Below, in pieces: positions 10,003 to 17,803 of a stretch of DNA of 50,770 nucleotides. The DNA comes from Bifidobacterium hapali. GTDB lineage: Bacteria > Actinomycetota > Actinomycetes > Actinomycetales > Bifidobacteriaceae. Numbering within the stretch: position 1 is the stretch's first letter; each line of letters begins with the position of its first letter. The translations under genes were made by a program, and so were the position numbers. A model generated the notes under the pieces. That model had not been told where the DNA came from and did no database searches. It saw nothing but the letters and a program-made list of their open reading frames with translations. Location: assembly GCF_002259755.1 (NCBI RefSeq), contig NZ_MWWY01000033.1:1-50770 (forward strand), in the 5' to 3' direction.

Positions 10003-10185
10003 ATGGCTAACCTGAAGATCACCCTGCATCACGGTCTAGTAAACCGTACGCCCAAGCAGCGCGCCACCGTGCAGACTCTTGGTCTGCGCAAGATCGGCCA
10101 GAGCGTTGTCCTTGAGGACAACAAGAGCACTCGCGGCATGATCCTGACGGTGCGCCACCTGGTCACCGTCGAGGAGGTCGACTGA
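10003..10185 (+). CDS. rpmD: 50S ribosomal protein L30 (uL30)
   Basis: Small large-subunit protein, 60 aa, the usual length. The signature is [20 protein letters not shown] then [15 protein letters not shown]. It lies in the conserved place between rpsE and rplO, three nt after rpsE and two nt before rplO, so it must be translated from the same message. Confidence 0.95.
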   Translation: MANLKITLHHGLVNRTPKQRATVQTLGLRKIGQSVVLEDNKSTRGMILTVRHLVTVEEVD

Positions 10186-10187
10186 TT

Positions 10188-10646
10188 ATGGCAGAAGAAG
10201 AAACCACTATCCTGCAGATGCACGATCTGCGTCCGGCTCCGGGCGCCAAGAAGGACCGCATCCGCGTGGGCCGCGGTGAAGGCTCCAAGGGTAAGACCTC
10301 GGGCCGTGGCGACAAGGGTACCAAGAAGCGTTACCAGGTTCGTCCGGGCTTCGAAGGTGGCCAGCTGCCGCTGTACATGCGCCTGCCGAAGCTCCGTGGC
10401 TTCAAGAACCCCTTCAAGCAGGAGTTCCAGGTCGTGAACGTGGCTGCTCTCGCTAAGCTCTTCCCGGAAGGCGGCGAAGTAACCGTTGCCGACTTGGTTG
10501 ACAAGGGTGCTGTGCGTGCAAACCAGCCGGTGAAGGTGCTGGGCGATGGTGAACTGACCGTCGCACTCACCATCAAGGGCGTGAAGGCTTCCGCATCGGC
10601 TAAGGCCAAGATCGAGGCTGCTGGCGGTTCCATCTCCGAGGACTGA
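10188..10646 (+). CDS. rplO: 50S ribosomal protein L15 (uL15)
   Basis: Late-binding large-subunit protein with a long N-terminal extension into the rRNA. The extension is visible as [20 protein letters not shown] then [17 protein letters not shown]. At 152 aa it is a normal length. It is the last gene of this transcription unit, followed by a strong GC hairpin at 10682-10715 that separates it from secY. Confidence 0.96.
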   Translation: MAEEETTILQMHDLRPAPGAKKDRIRVGRGEGSKGKTSGRGDKGTKKRYQVRPGFEGGQLPLYMRLPKLRGFKNPFKQEFQVVNVAALAKLFPEGGEVTVADLVDKGAVRANQPVKVLGDGELTVALTIKGVKASASAKAKIEAAGGSISED

Positions 10647-10681
10647 TCTCGGGCACGGATTACCGCTCTGTAATACGAATG

Positions 10682-10715
10682 ATGACCCCCGTCCGCGATT
10701 TGCGGCGGGGGTCAT
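10682..10715 (+). terminator. Terminator-like hairpin after rplO
   Basis: ATGACCCCCG pairs with CGGGGGTCAT around an inner CCGC/GCGG stem. The run after it (TCGTTATATTC) is only moderately T-rich, so termination may be partial and secY may receive read-through. Confidence 0.75.
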
Positions 10716-10850
10716 TCGTTATATTCATTCGTTATATATGGACAATATGAACTGTTACCGGGGGCAGTGGTAGACGCTGTACGCTAGACTCGTCGGTTAG
10801 AGTCTGTCCGGACGGGTGCGCAAGGGGCGCACATATGGAAAGGAACCCAG

Positions 10851-12188
10851 GTGAGGACGTTAATCCAGGCCTTCCGTACCAAAGAGCTACGAAACAAGAT
10901 ACTGTTCGTTTTCGGCATGATCATCATCTACCGTATCGGTTCGTTTATTCCGACACCGGGTGTTGATTACAAGATCGTGCAGCAGTGCGTTGGCACGATG
11001 AAGACCGCTTCCGAGAACTTCATTGGTCTGGTCAACCTGTTTTCTGGCGGCGCTATGTTGCAGCTGTCAATTTTCGCGCTGGGTGTTATGCCGTACATCA
11101 CCGCGTCCATTGTGGTGCAGCTGCTGCGCGTGGTCATCCCTCGTTTCGAGGCACTGCACAAGGAAGGTCAGTCCGGCGAAGCTAAGCTGACGCAGTACAC
11201 GCGTTACCTCACCATTGGCTTGGCTGTGTTGCAGTCCACGACGATTCTGGTGACGGCTCGTTCCGGCGCGCTTTTCAACTACCAGTGCTCGCAGGTGATT
11301 CCGGACGGTGCTGTGTGGAACTTGATCGTTATGGTGTTGATCATGACCGGTGGCACCGGCTTGATCATGTGGATGGCTGAGTTGATTACTGATAAGGGTA
11401 TCGGTCAGGGTATGTCCATCCTTATCTTCATGTCGATCTGCTCGGGCTTCCTGCCGCAGCTGTGGGAGATCGGTTGGGGTACGAATGGCACCGATGGTAA
11501 CTGGCCGAAGTTTGCGATTGTCGCTGGCGTGCTGCTCGTTATTTTGATCTTCGTTGATTTCGTTGAGCTGTGCCAGCGTCGTATTCCGGTGCAGTACACA
11601 CGCCGCATGATTGGTCGCAAGATGTACGGTGGTTCGTCGACGTATGTGCCGCTGAAGATCAACATGTCTGGCGTTATTCCGCCGATCTTCGCATCGTCGA
11701 TTCTTGCGATTCCAACGTTGATTGCACAGTTCGGTTCCACTGACGCCGGCTGGGTGACGTGGATTAACAATAATCTCGCTAACACGACGTCTGTTTGGTA
11801 CATCGGACTGTACGCGCTGATGATTGTGTTCTTCTGCTTCTTCTACACGGAGATCACGTTTAATCCTGACGAAACTGCTGACAACATGAAGCAGTACGGT
11901 GGCTTCATTCCGGGTATTCGTGCCGGTAGCGCAACCAGCCGTTACTTAAGCTATGTGATGAACCGTTTGAACACGGTTGGTGCAATCTACTTGCTGTTCG
12001 TGGCTCTGATTCCGACCGTGCTGATCATGGCTTTGCAGTTGAACACGCAGTTGCCGTTCGGTGGTACGACGATTCTGATTATCGCTGGCGTCGGTCTCGA
12101 TACGTTGCGCCAAGCGAAGGCTCAGACTGAGCAGTTCCAGTACACTGGTTTCCTGCTTGAGAATATTGATCACAAGGAAGGCAAGTAG
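10851..12188 (+). CDS. secY: Protein translocase subunit SecY
   Basis: Channel subunit of the SecYEG translocon in the cytoplasmic membrane. At 445 aa with about ten hydrophobic segments it fits the family. The N-terminal part has ELRNKILFVFGMIIIYRIGS, the plug region follows FIGLVNLFSGGAMLQLSIFA, and the cytosolic loop has RRIPVQYTRR. It starts at GTG 10851 after AAAGGAACC. It sits between the spc segment and adk as in other actinobacteria; a weak promoter may lie near 10755-10790. Confidence 0.97.
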   Translation: MRTLIQAFRTKELRNKILFVFGMIIIYRIGSFIPTPGVDYKIVQQCVGTMKTASENFIGLVNLFSGGAMLQLSIFALGVMPYITASIVVQLLRVVIPRFEALHKEGQSGEAKLTQYTRYLTIGLAVLQSTTILVTARSGALFNYQCSQVIPDGAVWNLIVMVLIMTGGTGLIMWMAELITDKGIGQGMSILIFMSICSGFLPQLWEIGWGTNGTDGNWPKFAIVAGVLLVILIFVDFVELCQRRIPVQYTRRMIGRKMYGGSSTYVPLKINMSGVIPPIFASSILAIPTLIAQFGSTDAGWVTWINNNLANTTSVWYIGLYALMIVFFCFFYTEITFNPDETADNMKQYGGFIPGIRAGSATSRYLSYVMNRLNTVGAIYLLFVALIPTVLIMALQLNTQLPFGGTTILIIAGVGLDTLRQAKAQTEQFQYTGFLLENIDHKEGK

Positions 12189-12247
12189 AAATTCTTCTTG
12201 GCTCCCCTGATAGGCGGTCGCTCGATTGGCAGCGGCACGCGCGTGGA

Positions 12248-12274
12248 GGTGAACAGTCCAGTGGACTGTTCACC
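12248..12274. repeat. 27-bp hairpin repeat upstream of adk
   Basis: GGTGAACAGTCCA and TGGACTGTTCACC are perfect 13-bp arms around a single G. The same 27-mer occurs in reverse orientation at 13033-13059 (central base C), so the two copies flank adk. A shorter relative with the core ACAGTCC...GGACTGT is at 44741-44763. Confidence 0.85.
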
Positions 12275-12329
12275 GACGGAGCCATCCATTTCTACACACC
12301 TACATCACAATAGGAAAAGGAACAAACCA

Positions 12330-12893
12330 ATGCGTCTTCTCATCATGGGCCCGCAGGGCGTCGGCAAGGGTACTCAGGCTGCACTGCTCGCTGAGCACTT
12401 TGGTATTCCGGCGATCTCGACCGGTGATATTTTCCGTTACAACATCAAGAACAAGACTGAGCTCGGTCTTGAAGCATTGAAGTACACCGACAAGGGTGAA
12501 CTGGTGCCGGATTCGCTGACCAACACGATTGTTAAGGATCGTCTGGCTAAGGATGATGCCAAGAACGGATGGATTCTCGACGGCTACCCGCGTAACGCAT
12601 CGCAGGTTGAGGCCCTCGACCAGATGCTCGCTGAGCTTGGCACTCCGCTCGACAAGGTCGTGGCGCTTGATGCTAACCACGACGTGCTCATGGAGCGTAT
12701 CGCTAAGCGTGCCAAGGAGCAGGGCCGTTCCGATGATACTCCGGATGCGATTGCTAAGCGTCTGGAAACCTATGCGAAGGAAACCGCTCCGCTGCTCGAT
12801 ATTTACCAGCAGCGTGGTCAGCTTGTTGCCATCGATGGTGTCGGCGAGATCGACGCAATTCAGACCAACATTGTTAAGGCACTCGAAGCCTGA
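12330..12893 (+). CDS. adk: Adenylate kinase
   Basis: Interconverts ATP and AMP with two ADP in the cytosol. The start at ATG 12330 gives 187 aa and the expected beginning MRLLIMGPQGVGKGTQ, containing the P-loop GPQGVGKGT (residues 7-15). AMP-binding parts follow: PAISTGDIFRYNI and GWILDGYPRNASQ. The zinc LID domain is absent (short LID), as in other actinobacterial enzymes. It has its own Shine-Dalgarno (AGGAAAAGGAAC) and terminator, and is flanked by two inverted copies of a 27-bp hairpin. Confidence 0.95.
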   Translation: MRLLIMGPQGVGKGTQAALLAEHFGIPAISTGDIFRYNIKNKTELGLEALKYTDKGELVPDSLTNTIVKDRLAKDDAKNGWILDGYPRNASQVEALDQMLAELGTPLDKVVALDANHDVLMERIAKRAKEQGRSDDTPDAIAKRLETYAKETAPLLDIYQQRGQLVAIDGVGEIDAIQTNIVKALEA

Positions 12894-12913
12894 GTAATTT
12901 TCGGCTTGTGATG

Positions 12914-12943
12914 AAAGTGGGCAGCTCAGTTGAGTTGCCCACT
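12914..12943 (+). terminator. Rho-independent terminator of adk
   Basis: Arms AAAGTGGGCAGCTCA and TGAGTTGCCCACTTT (one G-U pair) close a 3-nt loop and are followed by a T run. This ends the secY-adk unit. Confidence 0.9.
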
Positions 12944-13032
12944 TTTTGTATGCGGGGAGGCGAGAATAACTTTGACACGGGGGATTTATTTAGATTGATT
13001 GTGGCGGGGTGTGGGATACGGATGGCTCTGTC

Positions 13033-13059
13033 GGTGAACAGTCCACTGGACTGTTCACC
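13033..13059. repeat. 27-bp hairpin repeat downstream of adk
   Basis: This is the reverse complement of the repeat at 12248-12274, with perfect 13-bp arms and a one-base centre. It lies between the adk terminator and the infA promoter. There is no T run, so a terminator role is unlikely. Confidence 0.85.
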
Positions 13060-13105
13060 TCCTCGCGCGGTCGCCTGCTGAGCGGGCGACCGCAGCGACA
13101 CGCCA

Positions 13106-13134
13106 TTGTCGTAATCCCCACTTTCGTGTATATT
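13106..13134 (+). promoter_or_regulatory. Putative promoter of infA-rpmJ-rpsM-rpsK-rpoA-rplQ
   Basis: -35 TTGTCG (13106-13111) and -10 TATATT (13129-13134) are separated by 17 bp. The leader to infA would be about 58 nt. This is the best sigma70-type match I see near a ribosomal gene here. Confidence 0.65.
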
Positions 13135-13198
13135 TGATCGTTGGTGTGTTTTCGGACATGCTAACGGTAATTGTCCCGAGGAACGGATAACGAGGCTC

Positions 13199-13417
13199 AT
13201 GGCAAAAGACGGTGTGATTGAAGTCGAAGGTCAGGTAGTGGAAGCGCTGCCGAACGCGATGTTCCGCGTCGAACTTGAGAACAAGCACATCGTGCTCGCC
13301 ACGATCTCCGGTAAGATGCGCAAGAACTATATTCGTATTCTGCCGCAGGATCGCGTTGTGCTCGAAATGAGCCCGTACGATCTGAACCGCGGACGTATTA
13401 CGTACCGCTATAAGTAA
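13199..13417 (+). CDS. infA: Translation initiation factor IF-1
   Basis: Binds the A site of the 30S subunit during initiation. At 72 aa it is the exact family length, a single S1-like OB fold: [20 protein letters not shown] and then [20 protein letters not shown]. It begins a second unit running through rpmJ, rpsM, rpsK, rpoA and rplQ. Only a weak Shine-Dalgarno (CGAGG) precedes ATG 13199. Confidence 0.97.
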   Translation: MAKDGVIEVEGQVVEALPNAMFRVELENKHIVLATISGKMRKNYIRILPQDRVVLEMSPYDLNRGRITYRYK

Positions 13418-13438
13418 AGGTACAAGTAAAGGAAAACC

Positions 13439-13552
13439 ATGAAGGTCAGCCCTAGTGTGAAGAGGATCTGCGAAAACTGCCGCGTGATCCGTCGTCACGG
13501 CCGCGTCATGGTGATCTGCACGAACCCGCGCCACAAGCAGCGTCAGGGCTGA
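13439..13552 (+). CDS. rpmJ: 50S ribosomal protein L36, zinc type (bL36)
   Basis: Smallest large-subunit protein, 37 aa. It reads [17 protein letters not shown], then [20 protein letters not shown]. The CxxC pair plus a later Cys and His form the zinc site of the C+ type. ATG 13439 follows AAAGGAAAACC. It lies between infA and rpsM, the conserved place. Confidence 0.95.
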   Translation: MKVSPSVKRICENCRVIRRHGRVMVICTNPRHKQRQG

Positions 13553-13703
13553 GAGCAGATCCAGCGGCACACAACCAAAAATCAGGCGCTGAGTCACAGG
13601 CGTGTTTCTCCCGAGAGGCGCGTCTGAACCCTGGGTACGCAGGCCCGGGCCGGGAAACCGGACGACTTGGTGCACGACCTGCGGAAGTATAGAAGGAATC
13701 GCA

Positions 13704-14081
13704 ATGGCACGTCTTGCCGGAGTCGACATCCCCAATGAGAAGCGTATCGAGATCGCGCTCACCTACATTTTCGGTGTGGGTCGCACTCGTGCGAAGGAAA
13801 CGCTTGCCGCGACCGGTATTAACCCGGACACCCGCGTCAAGGATCTGACGGATGAGCAGCTCATCACGCTGCGTGACTATCTTGAGGGTAACTACAAGAT
13901 CGAAGGTGATCTGCGTCGTGAAATCGATGCGGATATCCGTCGTAAGATCCAGATCAACTGCTATCAGGGCATTCGTCATCGCCGTGGTCTGCCTGTGCGT
14001 GGTCAGCGCACCAAGACTAACGCGCGTACCCGCAAGGGTCCGAAGCGCACGGTCGCCGGAAAGAAGAAGGCCACCAAGTAG
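13704..14081 (+). CDS. rpsM: 30S ribosomal protein S13 (uS13)
   Basis: Head protein contacting S19 and the P-site tRNA. The start at ATG 13704 gives 125 aa and the family N-terminus [20 protein letters not shown]; the open frame further upstream is not conserved in style. The signature [20 protein letters not shown] and a basic tail are present. Shine-Dalgarno AGAAGGAAT precedes it. Confidence 0.96.
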   Translation: MARLAGVDIPNEKRIEIALTYIFGVGRTRAKETLAATGINPDTRVKDLTDEQLITLRDYLEGNYKIEGDLRREIDADIRRKIQINCYQGIRHRRGLPVRGQRTKTNARTRKGPKRTVAGKKKATK

Positions 14082-14164
14082 TAGGTGGTCCAGTCCAAGC
14101 CACGGGATGAATAATTCCATCGTTTGGACACACAAATTAGTACGTTACTAGGAAACGAGGGTCA

Positions 14165-14566
14165 ATGGCAGCTGCAAAGCAAGCCGCTCGTAAGCCTGTC
14201 CGTCGCCGCGACCGCAAGTCGATCCCGGTGGGTCAGGCTCACATTAAGTCCACTTTTAATAACACGATCATTTCGATCACTGATCCGTCCGGTGCTGTTG
14301 TCTCCTGGGCGTCCGGTGGCGACGTCGGGTTCAAGGGTTCCCGTAAGTCCACGCCGTATGCTGCTGGCATGGCTGCTGAATCCGCCGCCCGCAAGGCGAT
14401 GGAGCACGGTCTGAAGAAGGTCGACGTGTTCGTCAAGGGCCCGGGTTCCGGTCGTGAAACCGCTATCCGTTCCCTGCAGTCCGCCGGTCTTGAAGTCGGT
14501 TCTATCACCGACGTCACCCCGCAGGCGCACAACGGCGTTCGTCCGCCGAAGCGTCGTCGCGTCTGA
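14165..14566 (+). CDS. rpsK: 30S ribosomal protein S11 (uS11)
   Basis: Platform protein that shapes the Shine-Dalgarno path and E site. At 133 aa it is normal for actinobacteria. Landmarks are [40 protein letters not shown], and the C-terminal [18 protein letters not shown]. It lies in conserved order between rpsM and rpoA, with no rpsD between them. Confidence 0.96.
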   Translation: MAAAKQAARKPVRRRDRKSIPVGQAHIKSTFNNTIISITDPSGAVVSWASGGDVGFKGSRKSTPYAAGMAAESAARKAMEHGLKKVDVFVKGPGSGRETAIRSLQSAGLEVGSITDVTPQAHNGVRPPKRRRV

Positions 14567-14656
14567 GCCGTCTGAGCACTAGACATACCACATCATCCAA
14601 CACCGCTTGTCTGGCTGGTGAGTGCACCACCGACCAGAAGCTGAAAGGATAATACA

Positions 14657-15652
14657 GTGCTTATTGCACAGCGTCCGACACTGACCGAGGAAGTCATTAA
14701 TCCGCAGCGCTCCCGCTTTACTATCGAGCCTCTTGAGCCTGGTTTCGGCTATACGCTGGGCAACTCCCTGCGCCGTACCCTCTTAAGCTCGATTCCGGGT
14801 GCAGCTGTGACTTCGGTGCGTATCTCTGGCGCCCTGCACGAGTTCACTACTCTGCCGGGTGTCGAGGAGGACGTAACCGAGATCCTGCTCAACATCAAGG
14901 GTATCGTGCTCACGAGCGAGTACGACGAGCCTGTCGTCATGTATCTGCGTAAGAGCGGCGAGGGCGAAGCTACCGCGGGCGATATCACCCCGCCGGCTGG
15001 CGTCACCATCGCAAACCCGGAACTGCACATCGCAACTTTGGCCGAAGATGGCGAACTCGAGATCGAGTTCACTGTCGAGCGTGGCCGTGGCTATGTGCCG
15101 GCGCAGATGAACAAGCAGGACAACGACGAGATTGGCCGTATTCCGGTCGACTCGATCTACTCCCCGGTACTGAAGGTGAGCTACAAGGTCGAGGCTACCC
15201 GTGTGGAACAGCGCACGGATTTCGACAAGCTCATTCTGGACGTGGAAACCAAGCCCGCCATCTCCCCGCGTGACGCAGTCGCTTCCGCTGGTTCGACTCT
15301 GGTGGAGCTCTTCGGCTTGTGCCGTGAGCTCAACACTCAGGCCGAAGGCGTTGAAGTTGGCCCGGCTCCAGTGGCAGAGGAAACCAATCCTGAGATGGCC
15401 GTGCCGATCGAGGATCTTAACCTCACCCAGCGCAGCTACAACTGCCTGAAGCGTGAAGGTATCCACACCATCGGCGAGCTGGTTAACCACACCGAGCAGG
15501 ACCTGCTCGACATCCGCAATTTCGGTATGAAGTCAATCGATGAGGTCAAGGATAAGCTGCAGACGCTTGGTCTGTCGCTGAAGGCCTCCCCGCTGGGCTT
15601 TGATACCACCAACCTCGAAGGCGGCACCTTCTACTCGCCTGAAGACGAGTGA
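14657..15652 (+). CDS. rpoA: DNA-directed RNA polymerase subunit alpha
   Basis: Assembly platform of RNA polymerase and contact for UP elements and activators. The N-terminal domain has [20 protein letters not shown] then [19 protein letters not shown]. The C-terminal domain begins near residue 250 with [20 protein letters not shown] and contains the helix-hairpin-helix. At 331 aa it is a normal length. It starts at GTG 14657 after GAAAGGAT. It shares the unit with rpsK upstream and rplQ downstream. Confidence 0.97.
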   Translation: MLIAQRPTLTEEVINPQRSRFTIEPLEPGFGYTLGNSLRRTLLSSIPGAAVTSVRISGALHEFTTLPGVEEDVTEILLNIKGIVLTSEYDEPVVMYLRKSGEGEATAGDITPPAGVTIANPELHIATLAEDGELEIEFTVERGRGYVPAQMNKQDNDEIGRIPVDSIYSPVLKVSYKVEATRVEQRTDFDKLILDVETKPAISPRDAVASAGSTLVELFGLCRELNTQAEGVEVGPAPVAEETNPEMAVPIEDLNLTQRSYNCLKREGIHTIGELVNHTEQDLLDIRNFGMKSIDEVKDKLQTLGLSLKASPLGFDTTNLEGGTFYSPEDE

Positions 15653-15740
15653 TTTGTCGTCGTTGACTAATAACCCCGCTGCGCCCGGATGTTCGGGCAC
15701 ATGCCCACCTGTGCGTGGCGGGGCATTCAAGGAGTAATTC

Positions 15741-16262
15741 ATGCTTACACCCAAGAAGGGCCCGCGTCTGGCCTCCAGCCCGGCCCACGAGCGTCTGATG
15801 CTCGCGAACATGGCTACCAGCCTGTTCCAGAACGGCCGCATCGTCACCACGCTGCCGAAGGCCAAGCGCCTGCGTCCGCTGGCTGAGCGTCTGATCACTT
15901 TCGCAAAGCGCGGTGATCTGCACTCTCGCCGTCGCGTGATGCGCGTCATCCGCAACAAGTCCGTCGTGCACTCCCTCTTCACTGAGATCGCTGAGCAGAT
16001 GGAACAGCGCGAGGGCGGCTACACCCGCATCGTGAAGATTGCGCCGCGTAAGGGCGATGCCGCTCCGGCTGCAATCATCGAGCTCGTCACCGAGCCGGTT
16101 GCGAAGAAGGCTGTCGTGGCTGAGGCTGAGTCCGCTGCTAAGGTTGCCGAGGAGACTGCTGCTCCGGTCGAGGCTACTGCCGAGAACACCGAAGCTACTG
16201 AGGCTCCGGCTGAGGCAGCTGCGGCTGAGACTACCGAGGCTCCGGCTGAGAACGCCGAGTGA
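15741..16262 (+). CDS. rplQ: 50S ribosomal protein L17 (bL17)
   Basis: Large-subunit protein at the tunnel exit. The core of about 118 residues starts [20 protein letters not shown] and includes [20 protein letters not shown]. At 173 aa it carries a C-terminal tail of about 55 residues made almost entirely of A, E, T, P and V, as seen in other bifidobacterial L17. The 88-nt gap from rpoA has a nested stem (CCCCGC/GCGGGG). It is followed by a clear terminator. Confidence 0.95.
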   Translation: MLTPKKGPRLASSPAHERLMLANMATSLFQNGRIVTTLPKAKRLRPLAERLITFAKRGDLHSRRRVMRVIRNKSVVHSLFTEIAEQMEQREGGYTRIVKIAPRKGDAAPAAIIELVTEPVAKKAVVAEAESAAKVAEETAAPVEATAENTEATEAPAEAAAAETTEAPAENAE

Positions 16263-16295
16263 ACTCGCTAGTTGTATAGCATAGCGACTACTGAG

Positions 16296-16325
16296 GGGTC
16301 GAGAATCCGCAAGGGTTCTCGACCC
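16296..16325 (+). terminator. Rho-independent terminator after rplQ
   Basis: GGGTCGAGAA pairs with TTCTCGACCC around a 10-nt loop, followed by TTTTG. It closes the ribosomal protein and rpoA unit. Confidence 0.9.
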
Positions 16326-16352
16326 TTTTGTTCTTTCCCCTATATTCCTTCC

Positions 16353-16484
16353 CATGATGCGGTATTTCACTCATGGTGCGGTAAATAACACATGATGCGG
16401 TAAACCAAAACGGCTTAATTCCAAGCTTTTCCCTGCATTGGTCAATTTCGCTTAACCGCATCATGGGCGAATTACCGCACCATG
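16353..16484. repeat. Array of five CATGrTGCGGTAA half-sites, three forward and two reverse
   Basis: Forward copies start at 16353, 16372 and 16391, exactly 19 bp apart. Reverse copies occupy 16451-16465 and 16471-16484, also 19 bp apart. The two groups face each other across about 45 bp and could form a large cruciform or a paired binding region. The array ends 57 bp before truA. Confidence 0.8.
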
Positions 16485-16541
16485 AGGGTAGGGGTGTTCC
16501 GGTTGTGATGTGTGTTTGAGACTTTTGTACACTTAATACTC

Positions 16542-17666
16542 ATGAGATTGCGCATTGACTTAGCATATGACGGCGGCGACTTCTACGGCTGGGCAAAGCA
16601 GCCAACCTTGCGTACCGTGCAAGGTGAAATCGAGCAAGCAATGCGTACGGTGTTGCGACTGCCGGATGTAGCATCAGGTGCAACAAACACGGCGGATTCT
16701 GCGGCAGGTGTCGTGCAGAGTGTTGTGCGCACTACGTCGAATGCTTCAGCCGTAGCGCAGGGACCGCAGGAACAGCAGCAGGAACAGCAGGAACCGCAGA
16801 AATCACACGAACTACACGAACCACTCAAATCGCGCGAACCACTCGAACCACACAAATCGCAAGACTTATCCCAAGCAACAGCGCATTCGCAACTCCAGCC
16901 GCTACGCCTAGTCGTTGCCGGTCGTACCGACACCGGCGTTCACGCAAGTCATCAAGTTTGTCACGTAGACATCGAAACGGAAATACTCAACCGTTGCGTG
17001 GGTCACATGAACGTGCCGCCGATAATCGCGTTCACACGTCGACTGCAGCGCATCTTGCCGGCGGACATTGCGATTCACAATATCAGCGTCGCGCCAGACG
17101 GCTTCGACGCGCGTTTCTCCGCGCTCGAACGCACGTATGTGTATCGCATCGCCGATCGCAGCAGTGAAATTGACCCGCGCATGCGTGGGTTTGTATTACA
17201 TATCGACGACGATCTCGACATTACCGCAATGAACGAAGCCGCCGCGATGACTATCGGCTTGCATGATTTCGGCTCGTTCGCAACGCCAAACCCTGGTGGC
17301 ACGACGATTCGCGACGTAAAAACTGCATACTGGCGCAGGATTCCCGCTCGCTCGCTCATCGACGACGATATGACAATGGGGGAGCGGTATCGTACGCCGA
17401 CCGTCGAATCGGGACTGCTCTGTTTTACGATCGTCGCCGATGCGTTCGCACGTAATATGGTTCGCTCGCTGGTCAACGGTTGCGTGCAAGTCGGCATCGG
17501 CAAACGATCACTTGACTGGTTCGGACAGAAAATGGCCACGCCGTTGCGCGAAGGATCCACCGGACCGATCGCACCACAAGGACTCACGCTCGAACATATC
17601 GCCTATCCGCCCGACGATCAGCTCGCCGCACGCGCCGCAGCAATCCGCGCAAAACGTACGTTGTAG
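16542..17666 (+). CDS. truA: tRNA pseudouridine(38-40) synthase TruA
   Basis: Converts uridines 38-40 of tRNA anticodon arms to pseudouridine. The start at ATG 16542 gives MRLRIDLAYDGGDFYGWAKQ, the family N-terminus; no Shine-Dalgarno is visible, and TACACT at 16528-16533 ends 8 nt before the ATG, so the mRNA may be leaderless. The catalytic Asp is in VAGRTDTGVHA (about residue 130). At 374 aa it is about 100 longer than usual: residues about 43-120 are a Q/E/P/K/S-rich insertion with repeats such as EPLKSREPLEPHKS placed just before the catalytic loop. The remaining motifs look intact. Confidence 0.9.
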   Translation: MRLRIDLAYDGGDFYGWAKQPTLRTVQGEIEQAMRTVLRLPDVASGATNTADSAAGVVQSVVRTTSNASAVAQGPQEQQQEQQEPQKSHELHEPLKSREPLEPHKSQDLSQATAHSQLQPLRLVVAGRTDTGVHASHQVCHVDIETEILNRCVGHMNVPPIIAFTRRLQRILPADIAIHNISVAPDGFDARFSALERTYVYRIADRSSEIDPRMRGFVLHIDDDLDITAMNEAAAMTIGLHDFGSFATPNPGGTTIRDVKTAYWRRIPARSLIDDDMTMGERYRTPTVESGLLCFTIVADAFARNMVRSLVNGCVQVGIGKRSLDWFGQKMATPLREGSTGPIAPQGLTLEHIAYPPDDQLAARAAAIRAKRTL

Positions 17667-17803
17667 CACTTTCGTAACACATTCGCTCACGTCCGGTAAC
17701 CGCACGCGACTACGGTAACGCTCAGATATGGCGACTGCCGCAGCGTGAGCGCGCGCTTCAGCAGTCGCAACAGCGCACGGAAACACGAATAAGGAGTGCG
17801 ATC

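Noticed and set aside
12198..12329. N-terminal extension of adenylate kinase
   Set aside because: The extension crosses the 27-bp hairpin repeat and would displace the P-loop far from the N-terminus; the ATG at 12330 has its own Shine-Dalgarno.
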